This document shows, piece after piece, positions 13,901 through 24,395 of a DNA stretch of 60,000 bases. A program made the position numbers and the translations under genes. The notes beneath the pieces are model-generated. The model was not told the origin of the DNA, made no database searches, and was given only the letters and a program-made list of their open reading frames with translations. The first letter of the stretch is position 1. Every line of letters begins with the position of its first letter. Location of the stretch: NCBI RefSeq assembly GCF_032854445.1, contig NC_088306.1:1306501-1366500 (forward strand). The letters are read 5' to 3'. Origin of the DNA: Liolophura sinensis (taxonomy: Eukaryota > Mollusca > Polyplacophora > Chitonida > Chitonidae).

Positions 13901-16900
13901 GCCTGTTTGCTGAGTAATTCCTCCTGTATGATGTGCCCGTTTGCTGAGTAATTCCTCCTGTATGATGTGCCCGTTTGCTGAGTAATTCCTCATGTATGAT
14001 GTGCCCATTTGCTTAGTCGGTCCTCCTGTATGATGTGCCCGTTTGCTTGGTCCTCCCTCCTGTATGATGTGCCCGTTTGCTTGGTCCTCTCTCCTATATG
14101 ATGTGCCTGTTTGCTGAGTAATTCCTTATGTATGATGTGCCTGTTTGCTGAGTAATTCCTTATGTATGATGTGCCTGTTTGCTGAGTAATTCCTTATGTA
14201 TGATGTGCCCGTTTGCTTAGTCCTTCCTCCTGTATGATGTGCCCGTTTGCTGAGTAATTCCTCATGTATGATGTACCCGTTTGCTTAGTCGGTCCTCCTG
14301 TATGATGTGCCCGTTTGCTTGGTCCTCCCTCCTGTATGATGTGCCCGTTTGCTTGGTCCTCTCTCCTATATGATGTACCCGTTTGCTTAGTCCTTCCTCC
14401 TGTATGATGTGCCCGTTTGCTGAGTAATTCCTCATGTATGATGTGCCCATTTGCTTAGTCGGTCCTCCTGTATGATGTGCCCGTTTGCTTGGTCCTCTCT
14501 CCTGTATGATGTGCCCGTTTGCTTGGTCCTCCCTCCTGTATGATGTGCCCGTTTGCTTTGTCCTTCCTCATGTATGATGTATCCGTTTGCTTGGTCCTCT
14601 CTCCTGTATGATGTGCCCGTTTGCTTAGTCCTTCCTCCTGTATGATGTGCCCGTTTGCTGAGAAATTCCTCATGTATGATGTGCCCGTTTGCTTAGTCGG
14701 TCCTCCTGTATGATGTGCCCGTTTGCTTGGTCCTCCCTCCTGTATGATGTGCCCGTTTGCTTGGTCCTCTCTCCTATATGATGTGCCTGTTTGCTGAGTA
14801 ATTCCTCCTGTATGATGTGCCCGTTTGCTGAGTAATTCCTCCTGTATGATGTGCCCGTTTGCTGAGTAATTCCTCATGTATGATGTGCCCATTTGCTTAG
14901 TCGGTCCTCCTGTATGATGTGCCCGTTTGCTTGGTCCTCCCTCCTGTATGATGTGCCCGTTTGCTTGGTCCTCTCTCCTATATGATGTGCCTGTTTGCTG
15001 AGTAATTCCTTATGTATGATGTGCCTGTTTGCTGAGTAATTCCTTATGTATGATGTGCCTGTTTGCTGAGTAATTCCTTATGTATGATGTGCCCGTTTGC
15101 TTAGTCCTTCCTCCTGTATGATGTGCCCGTTTGCTGAGTAATTCCTCATGTATGATGTACCCGTTTGCTTAGTCGGTCCTCCTGTATGATGTGCCCGTTT
15201 GCTTGGTCCTCCCTCCTGTATGATGTGCCCGTTTGCTTGGTCCTCTCTCCTATATGATGTACCCGTTTGCTTAGTCCTTCCTCCTGTATGATGTGCCCGT
15301 TTGCTGAGTAATTCCTCATGTATGATGTGCCCATTTGCTTAGTCGGTCCTCCTGTATGATGTGCCCGTTTGCTTGGTCCTCTCTCCTGTATGATGTGCCC
15401 GTTTGCTTGGTCCTCCCTCCTGTATGATGTGCCCGTTTGCTTTGTCCTTCCTCATGTATGATGTATCCGTTTGCTTGGTCCTCTCTCCTGTATGATGTAC
15501 CCGTTTGCTTAGTCCTTCCTCCTGTATGATGTGCCCGTTTGCTGAGTAATTCCTCATGTATGATGTGCCCATTTGCTTAGTCGGTCCTCCTGTATGATGT
15601 GCGCGTTTGCTTGGTGCTCTCTCCTGTATGATGTGCCGGTTTGCTTTGTCCTCCCTCCTGTATGATGTGCCCGTTTGCTTTGTCCTCCCTCCTGTACGAT
15701 GTGCCTGTTTGCTTTGTTTTTCCTCATGTATGATGTATCCGTTGGCTTGGTCCTCCCTCCTGTATGATGTGCCCGTTTGCTTGGTCCTCCCTCCTGTATG
15801 ATGTGCCCGTTTGCTTGGTCCTCCCTCCTGTATGATGTGCCGGTTTGCTTGGTCCTCTCTCCTGTATGATGTGCCCGTTTGCTTTGTCCTCCCTCCTGTA
15901 TGATGTATCCGTTTGCTTGGTCCTCTCTCCTATATGATGTGCCGGTTTGCTTGGTCCTCCCTCCTGTATGATGTGCCCGTTTGCTTTGTCCTCCCTCCTG
16001 TATGATGTATCCGTTTGCTTGGTCCTCTCTCCTATATGATGTGCCGGTTTGCTTGGTCCTCCCTCCTGTATGATGTGCCCGTTTGCTTTGTCCTCCCTCC
16101 TGTATGATGTATCCGTTTGCTTTGTCCTCCCTCCTGCATGATGTGCCCGTTTGCTTTGTCCTCCCTCCTGTATGATGTGCCCGTTTGCTTGATCCTCCCT
16201 CCTGTATGATGTACCCGTTTGCTTGGTCCTCCCTCCTGTATGATGTGCCCGTTTGCTTGGTCCTCTCTCCTGTATGATGTACCCGTTTGCTTGGTCCTCT
16301 CTCCTGTATGATGTACCCGTTCGCTTGATCCTCTCTCCTGTATGATGTGCCCGTTTGCTTGGTCCTCCCTCCTTTATGATGTGCCCGTTTGCTTGGTCCT
16401 CTCTCCTGTATGATGTGCTGGTTTGCTTGGTCCTCTCTCCTGTATGATGTACCCGTTCGCTTGGTCCTCTCTCCTGTATGATGTGCTGGTTTGCTTGGTC
16501 CTCTCTCCTGTATGATGTGCCCGTTTGCCTTGTCCTCCCTCCTGTATGATGTACCCATTTGCTTGGTCCTCTCTCCAGTATGATGTACCCGTTTGCTTGG
16601 TCATTCTTCCTATATGATGTACCCGTTTGCTTAGTCATTCTTCCTATGTGATGTACCCATTTGCTCAGTTATTCCTTCTATATGATGTGCTTATAATCTG
16701 ACAGCTGTTGTTTAAATGAAAATTCTTGTTTTAGCAACGATCAAATAAATAAATAAATCACGTTGTACGTCAGTGTTCAACTGTGTTTTGTTTTTTCTTG
16801 CCCACAGCAAATAGCATTTAAAAACCTTGTACAGCGAAACCGGGAAGTGAAGAAAACCCAGGGATCGCCAGCGGCCAACTCGGCCATTCAGCTGCCTTTT

Positions 16901-18913
16901 ATCATCGTAAACACGAGCAAAAAGACTGTGATAGACTGTAGTATATCCAATGATAAGTGAGTATCATCATTAACTCAAGCAAAAATACGGTTCATACTGT
17001 AGTGTATCCAATGATAAGTGAGTATCATCATTAACTCGAGCAAAAAGACTGTGATAGACTGTAGTGTATCCAATGATAAGTGAGTATCATCATGAACTCG
17101 AGCAAAAAGACTGTGATAGACTGTAGTGTATCCAATGATAAGTGAGTATCATCATTAACTCAAGCAAAAAGACTGTGATAGACTGTAGTGTATCCAATGA
17201 TAAGTGAGTATCATCATGAACTCGAGCAAAAAGACTGTGATATACTGTGGTATATCTAGTGATAAGTGAGCAGGATTTCTGTACATTATATTGAGCAACA
17301 AATGAAGAAAAAAGTGAGGAGTAAGTGATATGTTCCTGTTATGTCTTCAGTCTGTTTACACTCTTGTCTTTCATGTTATTCCCGTTCTCGTTGTTTTCAT
17401 CTAGGACGTGGATCATGTAATTCTTGTAGTTTATACACACTAAGATTTGTCTGCATTGTGGACATAAACCTGACGCTTTAATCCCAAGTTGTAACATTCA
17501 GCGTGCTTAATGGCAAGTTATCAAAGCAGTCTTGTATTGACCTGACCTAAGAGTTCGCCCCTACTATATGTAAGCTGCGTGTTTTGCCCAACTCTGGGAG
17601 TTCTGTCATCTCTGGTGTACAGAAGGTAATGGGATACACTGTTGGGATAAAAAAAAAATGCAATTCTGTGGCGAAATTTCAGACCATTTACCGTTTTCAG
17701 TGGTTAGCGTTGTGGTTTAGTTTTAAGAGGTGTTAAATAAAATCCATTCAAATGTTCCTTTTCAGATATGAATACCTCTTTAACTTTGACAACACGTTTG
17801 AAATTCATGATGATATAGAAGTGTTGAAGCGAATGGGAATGGCATATGGTTTGGAGAAAGGCCAGTGTTCAGCCCAGGATTTGAACAAGGCAGTTCGGAT
17901 GGTCCCGGACACCCTCAAACCTTATGTGCTAGGTGGGTGCTCACCCTACAAACGAGGGCAAAACTCTAGTTATTCTTGTAGCTCTGTGGTGTTCTTTGCA
18001 CTGGTTGTACAGAAAGACTGTAGCTATAAACGATTGTTAATCCAAAAGTAAGTTGTGTCATTGGCATAAAGGAATTGTAATTTGATTGGAACTTTTCAGA
18101 GTTACCATGGTGATTCTAAGCTAAATAGGATTCTTATATAAAGCTGGCCTGTTTGAATGGACAAAGTTCTAGTCAGTTTCCTTGCCCTCACTTTAAAGAA
18201 TTTTACGTTTGGTCAAAAATTACTATCGGTGTACTTAAGGTAAGTAATTGTATGTAATGTTAAATTTGTAAAGGATATTGCGTACCATATTCTTGCATTG
18301 CTTTTTGTTGTTGTAGAGTTGGCCAGCTCTAGCTCTCTGGCCCCCAGCTCCAGTGGTATCCGGCCTCCCAGTGCTTCGTCCAGCCACCCTGATCACTTGT
18401 GAGTATACAATGAAACCTAACTGGGAACAGATTCTGACCGAGGATGACATTGACTTTCCTTCAGCCAAGTTTCAGGGATGAAGCATCGTCCTTGAATCTC
18501 TTCCCGGTTATGTCTCTCACGACTTCTAAAAGCTGCTGGAAGAGTTACATTGTACTGCTGATACTATTCCAGAAGACTTGGTTTTGGGATGTTTCATAAA
18601 TCATATAGCCTTGACTTCTTGATTTTGGGTCTGATCCCCAATATCTCTTGGTTTATATTACCACTTTATTTATGATCTCTTTACTTCCAGGTACCGGTCG
18701 CACAATCCTCAGTCTCCCCTGGCCACCCCATTGGCTGGCCACTCCAGCGACAGCATGGACATGGAGGTCGCCATGGCAACAGGGGCGGGGTTATCCCGCC
18801 AGTCAAGTATAGTGTCGCACTCGGAGGGTGCGTCGCGGACGGCCACAGAAACCCCATCAGAGTACTCGGGGGAGAGCGAATCTGAGCGCTCTAGTCCTGT
18901 TGACCTGAGCTAA
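7806..18913 (+). CDS. TFDP1: DP transcription factor (E2F dimerisation partner), nine visible exons, N-terminus missing
   Basis: DP proteins pair with E2F in the nucleus to bind cell-cycle promoters. Exons 7806-7900, 8274-8413, 10990-11155, 12150-12293, 12911-12979, 16808-16956, 17766-17932, 18317-18398 and 18691-18913 join with matching phases and GT-AG introns to about 410 residues ending in TAA. Seen in order: a variable N-terminal part, the winged-helix start ([28 protein letters not shown]), the DEF box ([35 protein letters not shown]), a coiled coil ([12 protein letters not shown] to LVQRN), the marked box ([38 protein letters not shown]) and a Ser/Pro-rich tail. These blocks are near identical to vertebrate DP1/DP2. 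The first visible exon is open upstream, and its ATG at 7814 may or may not be the start. Human DP1 has about 60 further residues, and no exon for them was recognised. The symbol is by family; DP1 versus DP2 cannot be decided and most invertebrates have one gene. Confidence 0.95.
8274..8413 (+). CDS. TFDP1: DP visible exon 2
   Basis: Acceptor TTGGCAG, donor GTAAGA, phase 0 in and phase 2 out. It encodes a low-conservation linker ([18 protein letters not shown] ... [13 protein letters not shown]) leading into the DNA-binding domain. The assignment rests on phase continuity with the next exon rather than on strong similarity. Confidence 0.75.
9068..9396 (+). mobile_element. SINE family A copy, 5'-truncated
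   Basis: It begins at the box B-like region (GGTAGATCCAGGGTTAATCC), follows the 1314-1675 element with moderate divergence, and ends AAGTACAACGTTAAATCCCAA. It lies in the intron between DP visible exons 2 and 3. Confidence 0.88.
10990..11155 (+). CDS. TFDP1: DP visible exon 3: first half of winged-helix DNA-binding domain
   Basis: Acceptor CATTTTCAG, donor GTGAGT, phase 2 in and phase 0 out. It encodes a basic [13 protein letters not shown] leader and then the very conserved [14 protein letters not shown] and [14 protein letters not shown] blocks of DP proteins. Confidence 0.95.
11280..11482. mobile_element. MITE-like element with terminal inverted repeats, copy 1
   Basis: It starts AATTCCTCAACTTTTT and ends GCGAAAAGGTTGAAGAATT, which are imperfect inverted repeats of each other. 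A longer relative lies at 35537-35916 with the same ends and shared internal sequence (CATTTNT..TTTTGG, TTCACAAAAAG). No coding capacity. It lies in a DP intron. Confidence 0.75.
11822..12040 (+). mobile_element. SINE family B copy
   Basis: tRNA-like head with box B-like GTGAGTTCAAGTCC (near 11900), body GGGAAGGTCTGCCAACAACC, and tail GAGTACAGCGTAAAACACCA followed by AAACAAATAAG. It lies in the DP intron before visible exon 4. Confidence 0.87.
12150..12293 (+). CDS. TFDP1: DP visible exon 4: DNA recognition helix and DEF box
   Basis: Acceptor TTTTTCAG, donor GTAAGC, 48 codons in phase 0. It carries [20 protein letters not shown], with the RRRVYD recognition motif, followed by [16 protein letters not shown]. 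This is the most conserved DP exon. Confidence 0.97.
12335..12880. repeat. Local direct duplication in a DP intron
   Basis: Segments at about 12335-12480 and 12745-12880 share an ordered set of words (TACTGTATTGCC, AAGCTT, ATGGNTTGA, TTACAGAA, GCATAAA) and look like a diverged ~130-bp duplication about 410 bp apart. Confidence 0.6.
12911..12979 (+). CDS. TFDP1: DP visible exon 5: coiled-coil start
   Basis: Acceptor TTCCAG, donor GTCAGT, 23 codons in phase 0 ([20 protein letters not shown]). It is the start of the heterodimerisation coiled coil. Confidence 0.93.
13050..16690. repeat. 34/35-bp minisatellite in the DP intron with higher-order structure
   Basis: Roughly 105 units of the form TGTATGATGTGCCCGTTTGC followed by TTGGTCCTCCCTCC or TGAGTAATTCCTCA variants. 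Variant order is repeated: the stretch near 13576-14459 recurs at 14460-15343 with an offset of 884 bp, and part recurs a third time after 15343. The right-hand third is dominated by the TTGGTCCTCYCTCC variant. Long minus-strand frames through it reflect the unit length and are not genes. Confidence 0.97.
16808..16956 (+). CDS. TFDP1: DP visible exon 6: coiled coil and marked-box start
   Basis: Acceptor CCACAG, donor GTGAGT at 16957, phase 0 in and phase 2 out. It encodes [11 protein letters not shown] and [20 protein letters not shown]. Its last ~45 bases and the donor are repeated in tandem immediately downstream (see 16957-17275). Confidence 0.95.
16957..17275 (+). repeat. Tandem copies of the DP exon 6 end and its splice donor
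   Basis: The true donor is at 16957. Further AATGATAA/GTGAGT donors occur at 17018, 17080, 17142, 17204 and 17266 (spacing 61-62). Each is preceded by a copy of the exon's last ~45 bases (AGCAAAAAGACTGTGATAGA CTGTAGT). Use of any later donor would read AAG TGA at once, so the copies cannot extend the protein. Confidence 0.95.
17766..17932 (+). CDS. TFDP1: DP visible exon 7: marked box
   Basis: Acceptor TTTTCAG, donor GTGGGT, phase 2 in and phase 1 out. It encodes [20 protein letters not shown] followed by [19 protein letters not shown], the E2F-contacting marked-box fold, ending at LKPYVL. Confidence 0.95.
18317..18398 (+). CDS. TFDP1: DP visible exon 8: Ser-rich linker
   Basis: Acceptor TTGTTGTAG, donor GTGAGT, phase 1 in and phase 2 out. 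It encodes a Ser/Pro-rich segment ([20 protein letters not shown]). Reading past the donor hits an immediate stop, which supports the junction. Confidence 0.85.
18691..18913 (+). CDS. TFDP1: DP visible exon 9: C-terminus with TAA stop
   Basis: Acceptor CTTCCAG, phase 2 in, ending in TAA at 18911-18913. It encodes a Ser/Thr/Glu-rich tail ([20 protein letters not shown]). Vertebrate DP1 also ends in an acidic low-complexity tail, though the sequence is different. Confidence 0.9.
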
Positions 18914-21530
18914 CTCTTGTTTTCTCACTCACTGACCAGACTCATGCTGTTTTCCTCACATCAGACCACAGACTGTGACTGTACTCCTAGAAAATTCCTC
19001 ACATCAAACCATCAGCTGATATTGTTCTTCTGACGAATTCTGCCAGGTGTGACCTATCGTGGTGCCACTTGTGACCCAACATGATGTCAGTTGTGACCGC
19101 AACATGCCAGTTGTGACCCAACATGTCACTTAGGACCTATCATGATGCCACTTGTGAACCAACATGGTGTCACTTGGGACCCAGCATGATGTCAGTTGTG
19201 ACCCAACATGAGGTCACTTGTGCTAGGTGTAGGTGTATGACAATCGGGTCTCTTGATCATGACTCGCCGCAAGTTCAGCTTGTTCTTCCAAAGAACTCCA
19301 TGCATCTCTGTTGTGCATCATTAGAATGGAAGCACTTTCGAAGAGTTTTCCTTCGTTTAATCCGGCATTGAACTTAGGTTCAAGTACAAATTTTGGACAC
19401 CCTGTTTTTTTTTCACTGAAACGTTTAGAGAAACAGGATACCGCTTCTGGTGTTCTAATCTAAGAGAGGTTGTTCTTTGGAACAAGGACCAGCCTCCTCC
19501 AGATGATGAAGTACACACCTGGCTTCAATGGCGAACCTGTAAAATAATGAGCAAGGCCTTGAATGAAGGGACGGTTAACGCCTGAAATTTTGTGTTCCGT
19601 GAACACCGTGATGTTGTGCTGGTAGATTGTGCACTAAGGAAATTTTTATCTACTGTATGAAGAAGTGACACAAATTTCATAAAGAAGTATGCAAATTGAA
19701 GCTCCAGGAAGTTTGTCCATACATATTGTGTGTCTTGTTGAGAGGATTACCAAGTCTTCTGGGCCATCCGTGGAAGGCTTAAGTATTGTTATGGCAGAGC
19801 TCCAGAGAATGTACGACACACAGAAAGATTTGACGACTTTCTTGATGGCACTTGCGTGTGTCAACTTTGTATCCATAGGGATTATGTGTTCACAGGGATT
19901 TAGAAAACAGTTGTGTGAAGTCATGCAGCTTAGCAGGATATGTGAATTCAGAGCCCATAGAGTTGACAAGACTTCCTCGGTGGACATGTATGGGACATTT
20001 CAGGAGGTGATTTGGACGTTCACCCGTCGACTGTCGCATTATTACATATTTCAGACTAATACGAGCTTATTGACAATACTTCAGGCTCTGTAATTTCAAA
20101 AGTAGAGTAATTTTTACAGTCATCAGTAGCTCACCATAACCATTTTTGTATTTCTAAATGCATTTAAGAGGATTTCACACAGATTTCCGTGGTGTCTTCA
20201 TTTCAGACATGCCATCTAAGGTTCATAGGACATTTTCAAATGAGTTTACCCTTCCGCAGTACAGTATTGATTTCAAGGATGCTAGGAAAGACAGCATCAA
20301 TCAGTTCACGATGATTTTCCCTTCAAAAAGCTCCTGCTGCAAAAGTATAGTTTCCATGGATTCGTTTCTATCGTTACTATGCCATGTGTTTATACATGTA
20401 GCTTGTCCCCATCTGCCCTTTTTCTCATTGTACAATTTCACCTCACATTTTACATAAAATGCCTGTTAGATACGTGTACATGTCTTTTAATTGCATACCA
20501 AGATCATGTGATAGACCAAACTCCCTCTATATGCATATACAAACTGTCTTCATTCATAGGAGAATGCACCTCGCAGTTGTGTTCACATCAAATCTGTTCT
20601 CACTGTAAAGTGTTTTCAAAGTTAGCTGAAGAGTTTGTTTTGAAGTAAGTTTGTTAAGAAGTAAGTTTATGTTTAGACTGAGTAGGATCACTGATTGACG
20701 TCCAGTTTGATGCAGCTGGCCTATTCATGTTTACTACCAGATATGACTTGGGTGGATGTACACCCGAATATGTTTGTATCAACAGAGTAAACATTAGATC
20801 TCCAGCCTCCAGAATCAGCCAGAGTTGACCCAGCTCTCAGTTAGCGAGTTACATCTTATGGTGGTTGAAAAAAATTTTTTGTCCCTGCTAAGGAATGCTC
20901 TTTCAATAAGTGAGGGTCTTTGACATCAGAGAATGTAGCGTTTTCTCTGTATTATACACGGTATATTATTTGCATAACATATGTCATGTTACATTAAGGA
21001 TGAGGCTTGAAAAATGATAGGAGTTTTGTATGCTATGGGGTTTTTTTTGTGGATGTTTTTTCCCTTTTTTTTTCTTCACTTTTTACTGTCTTTATGTTGG
21101 TTTGTTTTCATTTTTTCTTTGTTATTCATACATGTATGATAATAACTGTTATATATGGTGACCAAAATGGAAAACATTTTTATCCAGTAGTGCGAGGATT
21201 GGGTGTGTGTGTGAGTCGGATACGAGAGGGGCTGGGCTAACAAAGATCTACAGCTGTAAGTGAAGGGAGGGAACGCTTATCTTAGACTTCAGGGGAGGTA
21301 ATGAGTTTCATGGATTTGTTCATTTCATTGGGAACTTTACAACTGTACACCTAGCAACCACACAAATGATATTATTTCTCTTGAATCAGTCGGGATATTT
21401 TGGGGAATAGTGCCTTTCTGTGAACATGTGCTAGTGGTTTAAGACTGCATTTGATCATGGTAGTTTAAAAATAGAAAACCATGGATAACTCTGCTCCTGG
21501 AGAGTCCGGTCTTTCAGCTTTATCTCTGTC

Positions 21531-21795
21531 ATTGGGGCCTCCTTGGTTAGCACTCCAGCCTGGCGCAGTGACCCAGGAGCCTCTCACCATTGCGGGTGTC
21601 GTGAGTTCAAGTCCAGCTCATGGTGGCTTCTTCTCTGGCTATACATGGAAATGTCTGGCAACAGCCTGCAGATACATGTAGTCATGGGTTTCCCCTGGGC
21701 TCTGTCTGGTTTCTTCACACCATAATGCTGGCTGCCGTCAGATAAGTGAAATATTCTTGAGTAAGGCATAAAACACCTATCAAATAAATATTTCG
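21531..21795 (+). mobile_element. SINE family B, near full length
   Basis: tRNA-like head (TTGGGGCCTCCTTGGTTAGC, box B-like GTGAGTTCAAGTCC), body with ATGCTGGCTGCCGTCAGATA, tail GAGTAAGGCATAAAACACCT then ATCAAATAAATA. Confidence 0.9.
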
Positions 21796-22074
21796 ATCAT
21801 TGTGTTGAAATTACATTGGGCTCGGTCTACATGTAGGTGCTGTATGCTGTGTAAGATACAGTACAGTATTCACCCATAAAACTACTGCCATTGTAAAGTT
21901 AACACTTCTTGAATATGGCACTTAACATCTGTCCAGTAGATAGATAAACGTATACTGTGCAGTATAGCTGTCAGTGCTTCAGAAGGTGTAGGTTGTACAC
22001 ACCAAAATTCATTTGAACTACAGTAATCTGTTACTAGGCTGTCATGCTGACTTTCCTGTCCTTTGAGTGAGTGG

Positions 22075-22325
22075 GAGCCTCCATGGTTCAGTTGGCTAGC
22101 GCAGCGTGATGATCCAGGAGCCAATCACCCAGCCCAGGAGTCCAGCCCATGTTGACTTCCTATCCGGCTGTACATGGGTAGGCCTGCCAGCAACCTGCGA
22201 ATGGTCGAGGGTTGAGGGATCGAGGCTCAGCCCGGTTTCTTCCCTCCATAATGCTGGCCGCCCTCGTATAAGTGAACTATTCTTGAGTACTGCGTAAAAC
22301 ACCAATCAAATAAATAAACAAATAA
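22075..22325 (+). mobile_element. SINE family B, near full length
   Basis: Head GCCTCCATGGTTCAGTTGGC TAGCGCAGCG (box A-like), body ATGCTGGCCGCCCTCGTATA, tail GAGTACTGCGTAAAACACCA then ATCAAATAAATAAA. It is the clearest copy of the family in the window. Confidence 0.92.
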
Positions 22326-22686
22326 TTCATGAGTGAATGAGTGAGCTTCAAGTGTACATGTAGTTGTATAGTAGAGATGATATGAAATTAGAGGTCTCCT
22401 GGAAGGTGTGTACAGATGTTTGATTTATAGGATCCCAGACATACATGTATATATAGAATGGGCAATGACCAACACCTTTAAACATATATATTCTTACATA
22501 CTTGTACTACCCGTGTGATTTTAACCCAACAACTTTCTGCCGTTCTCGTCGGTGGTAAGATGGTTGAAGATTTAGAAGTTAATTTATTTTTTTTTTATTT
22601 TATTTTATTTTTTTTTTCCTGCCTTAGTGAAGATTTAGCATATTAGACATTGTTAGTACCATCCAAATGAGTAGATTGTTTTTTTT

Positions 22687-22715
22687 GGGGGGGGGGGGGG
22701 TGGAGGGGGGTGGGT
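22687..22715 (+). repeat. G-rich run
   Basis: Fourteen G in a row followed by TGGAGGGGGGTGGG; a possible G-quadruplex. Long homopolymers are also prone to length error. Confidence 0.8.
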
Positions 22716-23911
22716 ATTGTTTTGACCTGTGACAGTAATAGTGTATATTTACTGCGCTATAAACCCCCCTGCTTGATTACCAGCTCATATGTATCCCGTT
22801 TCGGTCCACTGTCACCCTACCTTAAAATCAATCTTTTATTGGCTTTGTTGTAAAGTATGAAATTCAGCAAGATTAGGCCGGAGTTAGGGAGGTGTGAATT
22901 TTGTGACAGATGCCTTTTTTTAGCTGGCAATTTTGTTTTGTTGAAGTGGGGTAGTTGAATTTTGCCAACGAGGTCATATTCAGTAGACCTGGATCTATGG
23001 CAGAGAAGTACAATTGGGTTTAGGAAGGATCTGAGCTCTAAGGAAGAGAAACTCCTAGATTCACCGTACAGAAGTATTCTTTTTTTCTTCTAAGTTCACT
23101 ACTGAACAATAATAGATTGAGCTTCCTGCTGCAGTTTGTGTATTTGTAGAGAAATGCCCTGTCTTAAGAGTACGTTTTGTTTGCTAAAAACAGGTTTGAT
23201 TCTTAAAGATTTCTGTCACAAGTCCTTGCTTTGATTTTGTAGAGGTTTGCTTATATTTCTTCTTGTGTACAAGGAGCTCTTCATGCTATGATAACCTAGA
23301 AAGCTTTCAGCTTATGTGAAAGCTGTAACAGTGAAATCCTTCAAGTGTAAGAAAGCCAAAATGTGAAATGAGCAGGAGTGGAAAGACCACTGAAAACTTC
23401 ATCTGAAATAACTCCTCACATTTTTCTTATTCTGTGAAATGATTATATTCCAAGGCTATCTGGATCCTTTTTGATGATGACTTTTTTCACCCTAAACCAA
23501 GTATTTTAATGTTGAAGCAGCTTATTTCACATGGCAACACTTCACAAAGATTCTTCCAAAGGTGAAAATGAAAGTAAAAAACTTCATGTTTTTTTTTTAA
23601 GATCACCTTAAAATTCAAGCCTTTGGGTACAGAAAAAAGTGATGGTAAAATCAGTTTGACATACACACTACAAATAAACCAAGGCATTGTTACCCGTGTG
23701 GTTACATATCAGATTACAAAATAGTTGTCAGTCGTCTGTCTGCCAACGCTTACACTACAGCAGTTCTTGGTTACACTCTAAACCATGGTAGTTTTACTGT
23801 GTCATCTAATGGCTGATAACCGTTTTCTCTCAGTACTGTTACATGTAACTGTTTATGAGATTATGATAGGTCTTATTCTGATTACGTGTGTTGTGTGAAT
23901 TTTAGGTGATA

Positions 23912-23980
23912 GTTTGTTCTTTTTGTTTCTCTACGTAGGAATCCGTTTGTTCTTTTTGTTTCTCTACGTAGGAATCCGTT
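23912..23980 (+). repeat. 33-bp perfect direct repeat containing a 3' splice site-like sequence
   Basis: GTTTGTTCTTTTTGTTTCTC TACGTAGGAATCC occurs twice back to back. Each copy looks like a polypyrimidine tract plus TAG acceptor. No convincing exon follows. Confidence 0.85.
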
Positions 23981-24357
23981 CAGAACTACGTACATTGAAA
24001 GAACGGTCCACAGAATAAGTGGCATGACGTGTTTGGGGCTTTGCAACTAGGTAGGCAGCTAAAAAAAAAAAAAGGTTTTGCTTATTTGCATGAGATGTGA
24101 AGGTTTGCGTTTCAAATGATCCAAAAGAAAAGATGGTTAGTTTAGTGGAAATAACTGTTTTGATGAACAACAGAGAAAAATTTTCTTGGCCAGTTACACT
24201 TTTATTGTCTTCACAGTTAGCAAATTTTCCTGTGTGAAAATTGTGGCAGTTTCGCATCAGTCTTAACTGCAGGATAGGATGGCAATGGCAGTGATAAGAC
24301 TTTTGTAAAACTGTGAAAATTTCCTGTTTCTAGGACATTCTGAATGAACAGTGCTTT

Positions 24358-24395
24358 GGGGGGGGGGGGGGGGGGGGGTAGATGCTGGGGGGGGG
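24358..24395 (+). repeat. Poly-G run of about 21
   Basis: About 21 consecutive G followed by TAGATGCT and nine more G. A candidate quadruplex or sequencing-error site. Confidence 0.85.

Noticed and set aside
15554-16558. 334-codon minus-strand open frame with a repeated [16 protein letters not shown] pattern (and similar frames at 13514-14008, 14455-14892, 15724-16638)
   Set aside because: It runs entirely through the 34-bp minisatellite in a DP intron; openness follows from the repeat unit, all frames look alike, and there is no splice or start context.
19689-20093. 134-codon plus-strand frame downstream of the DP stop
   Set aside because: No recognisable motif, no splice or start context, and an overlapping 113-codon frame on the other strand; best treated as 3' UTR or intergenic chance.
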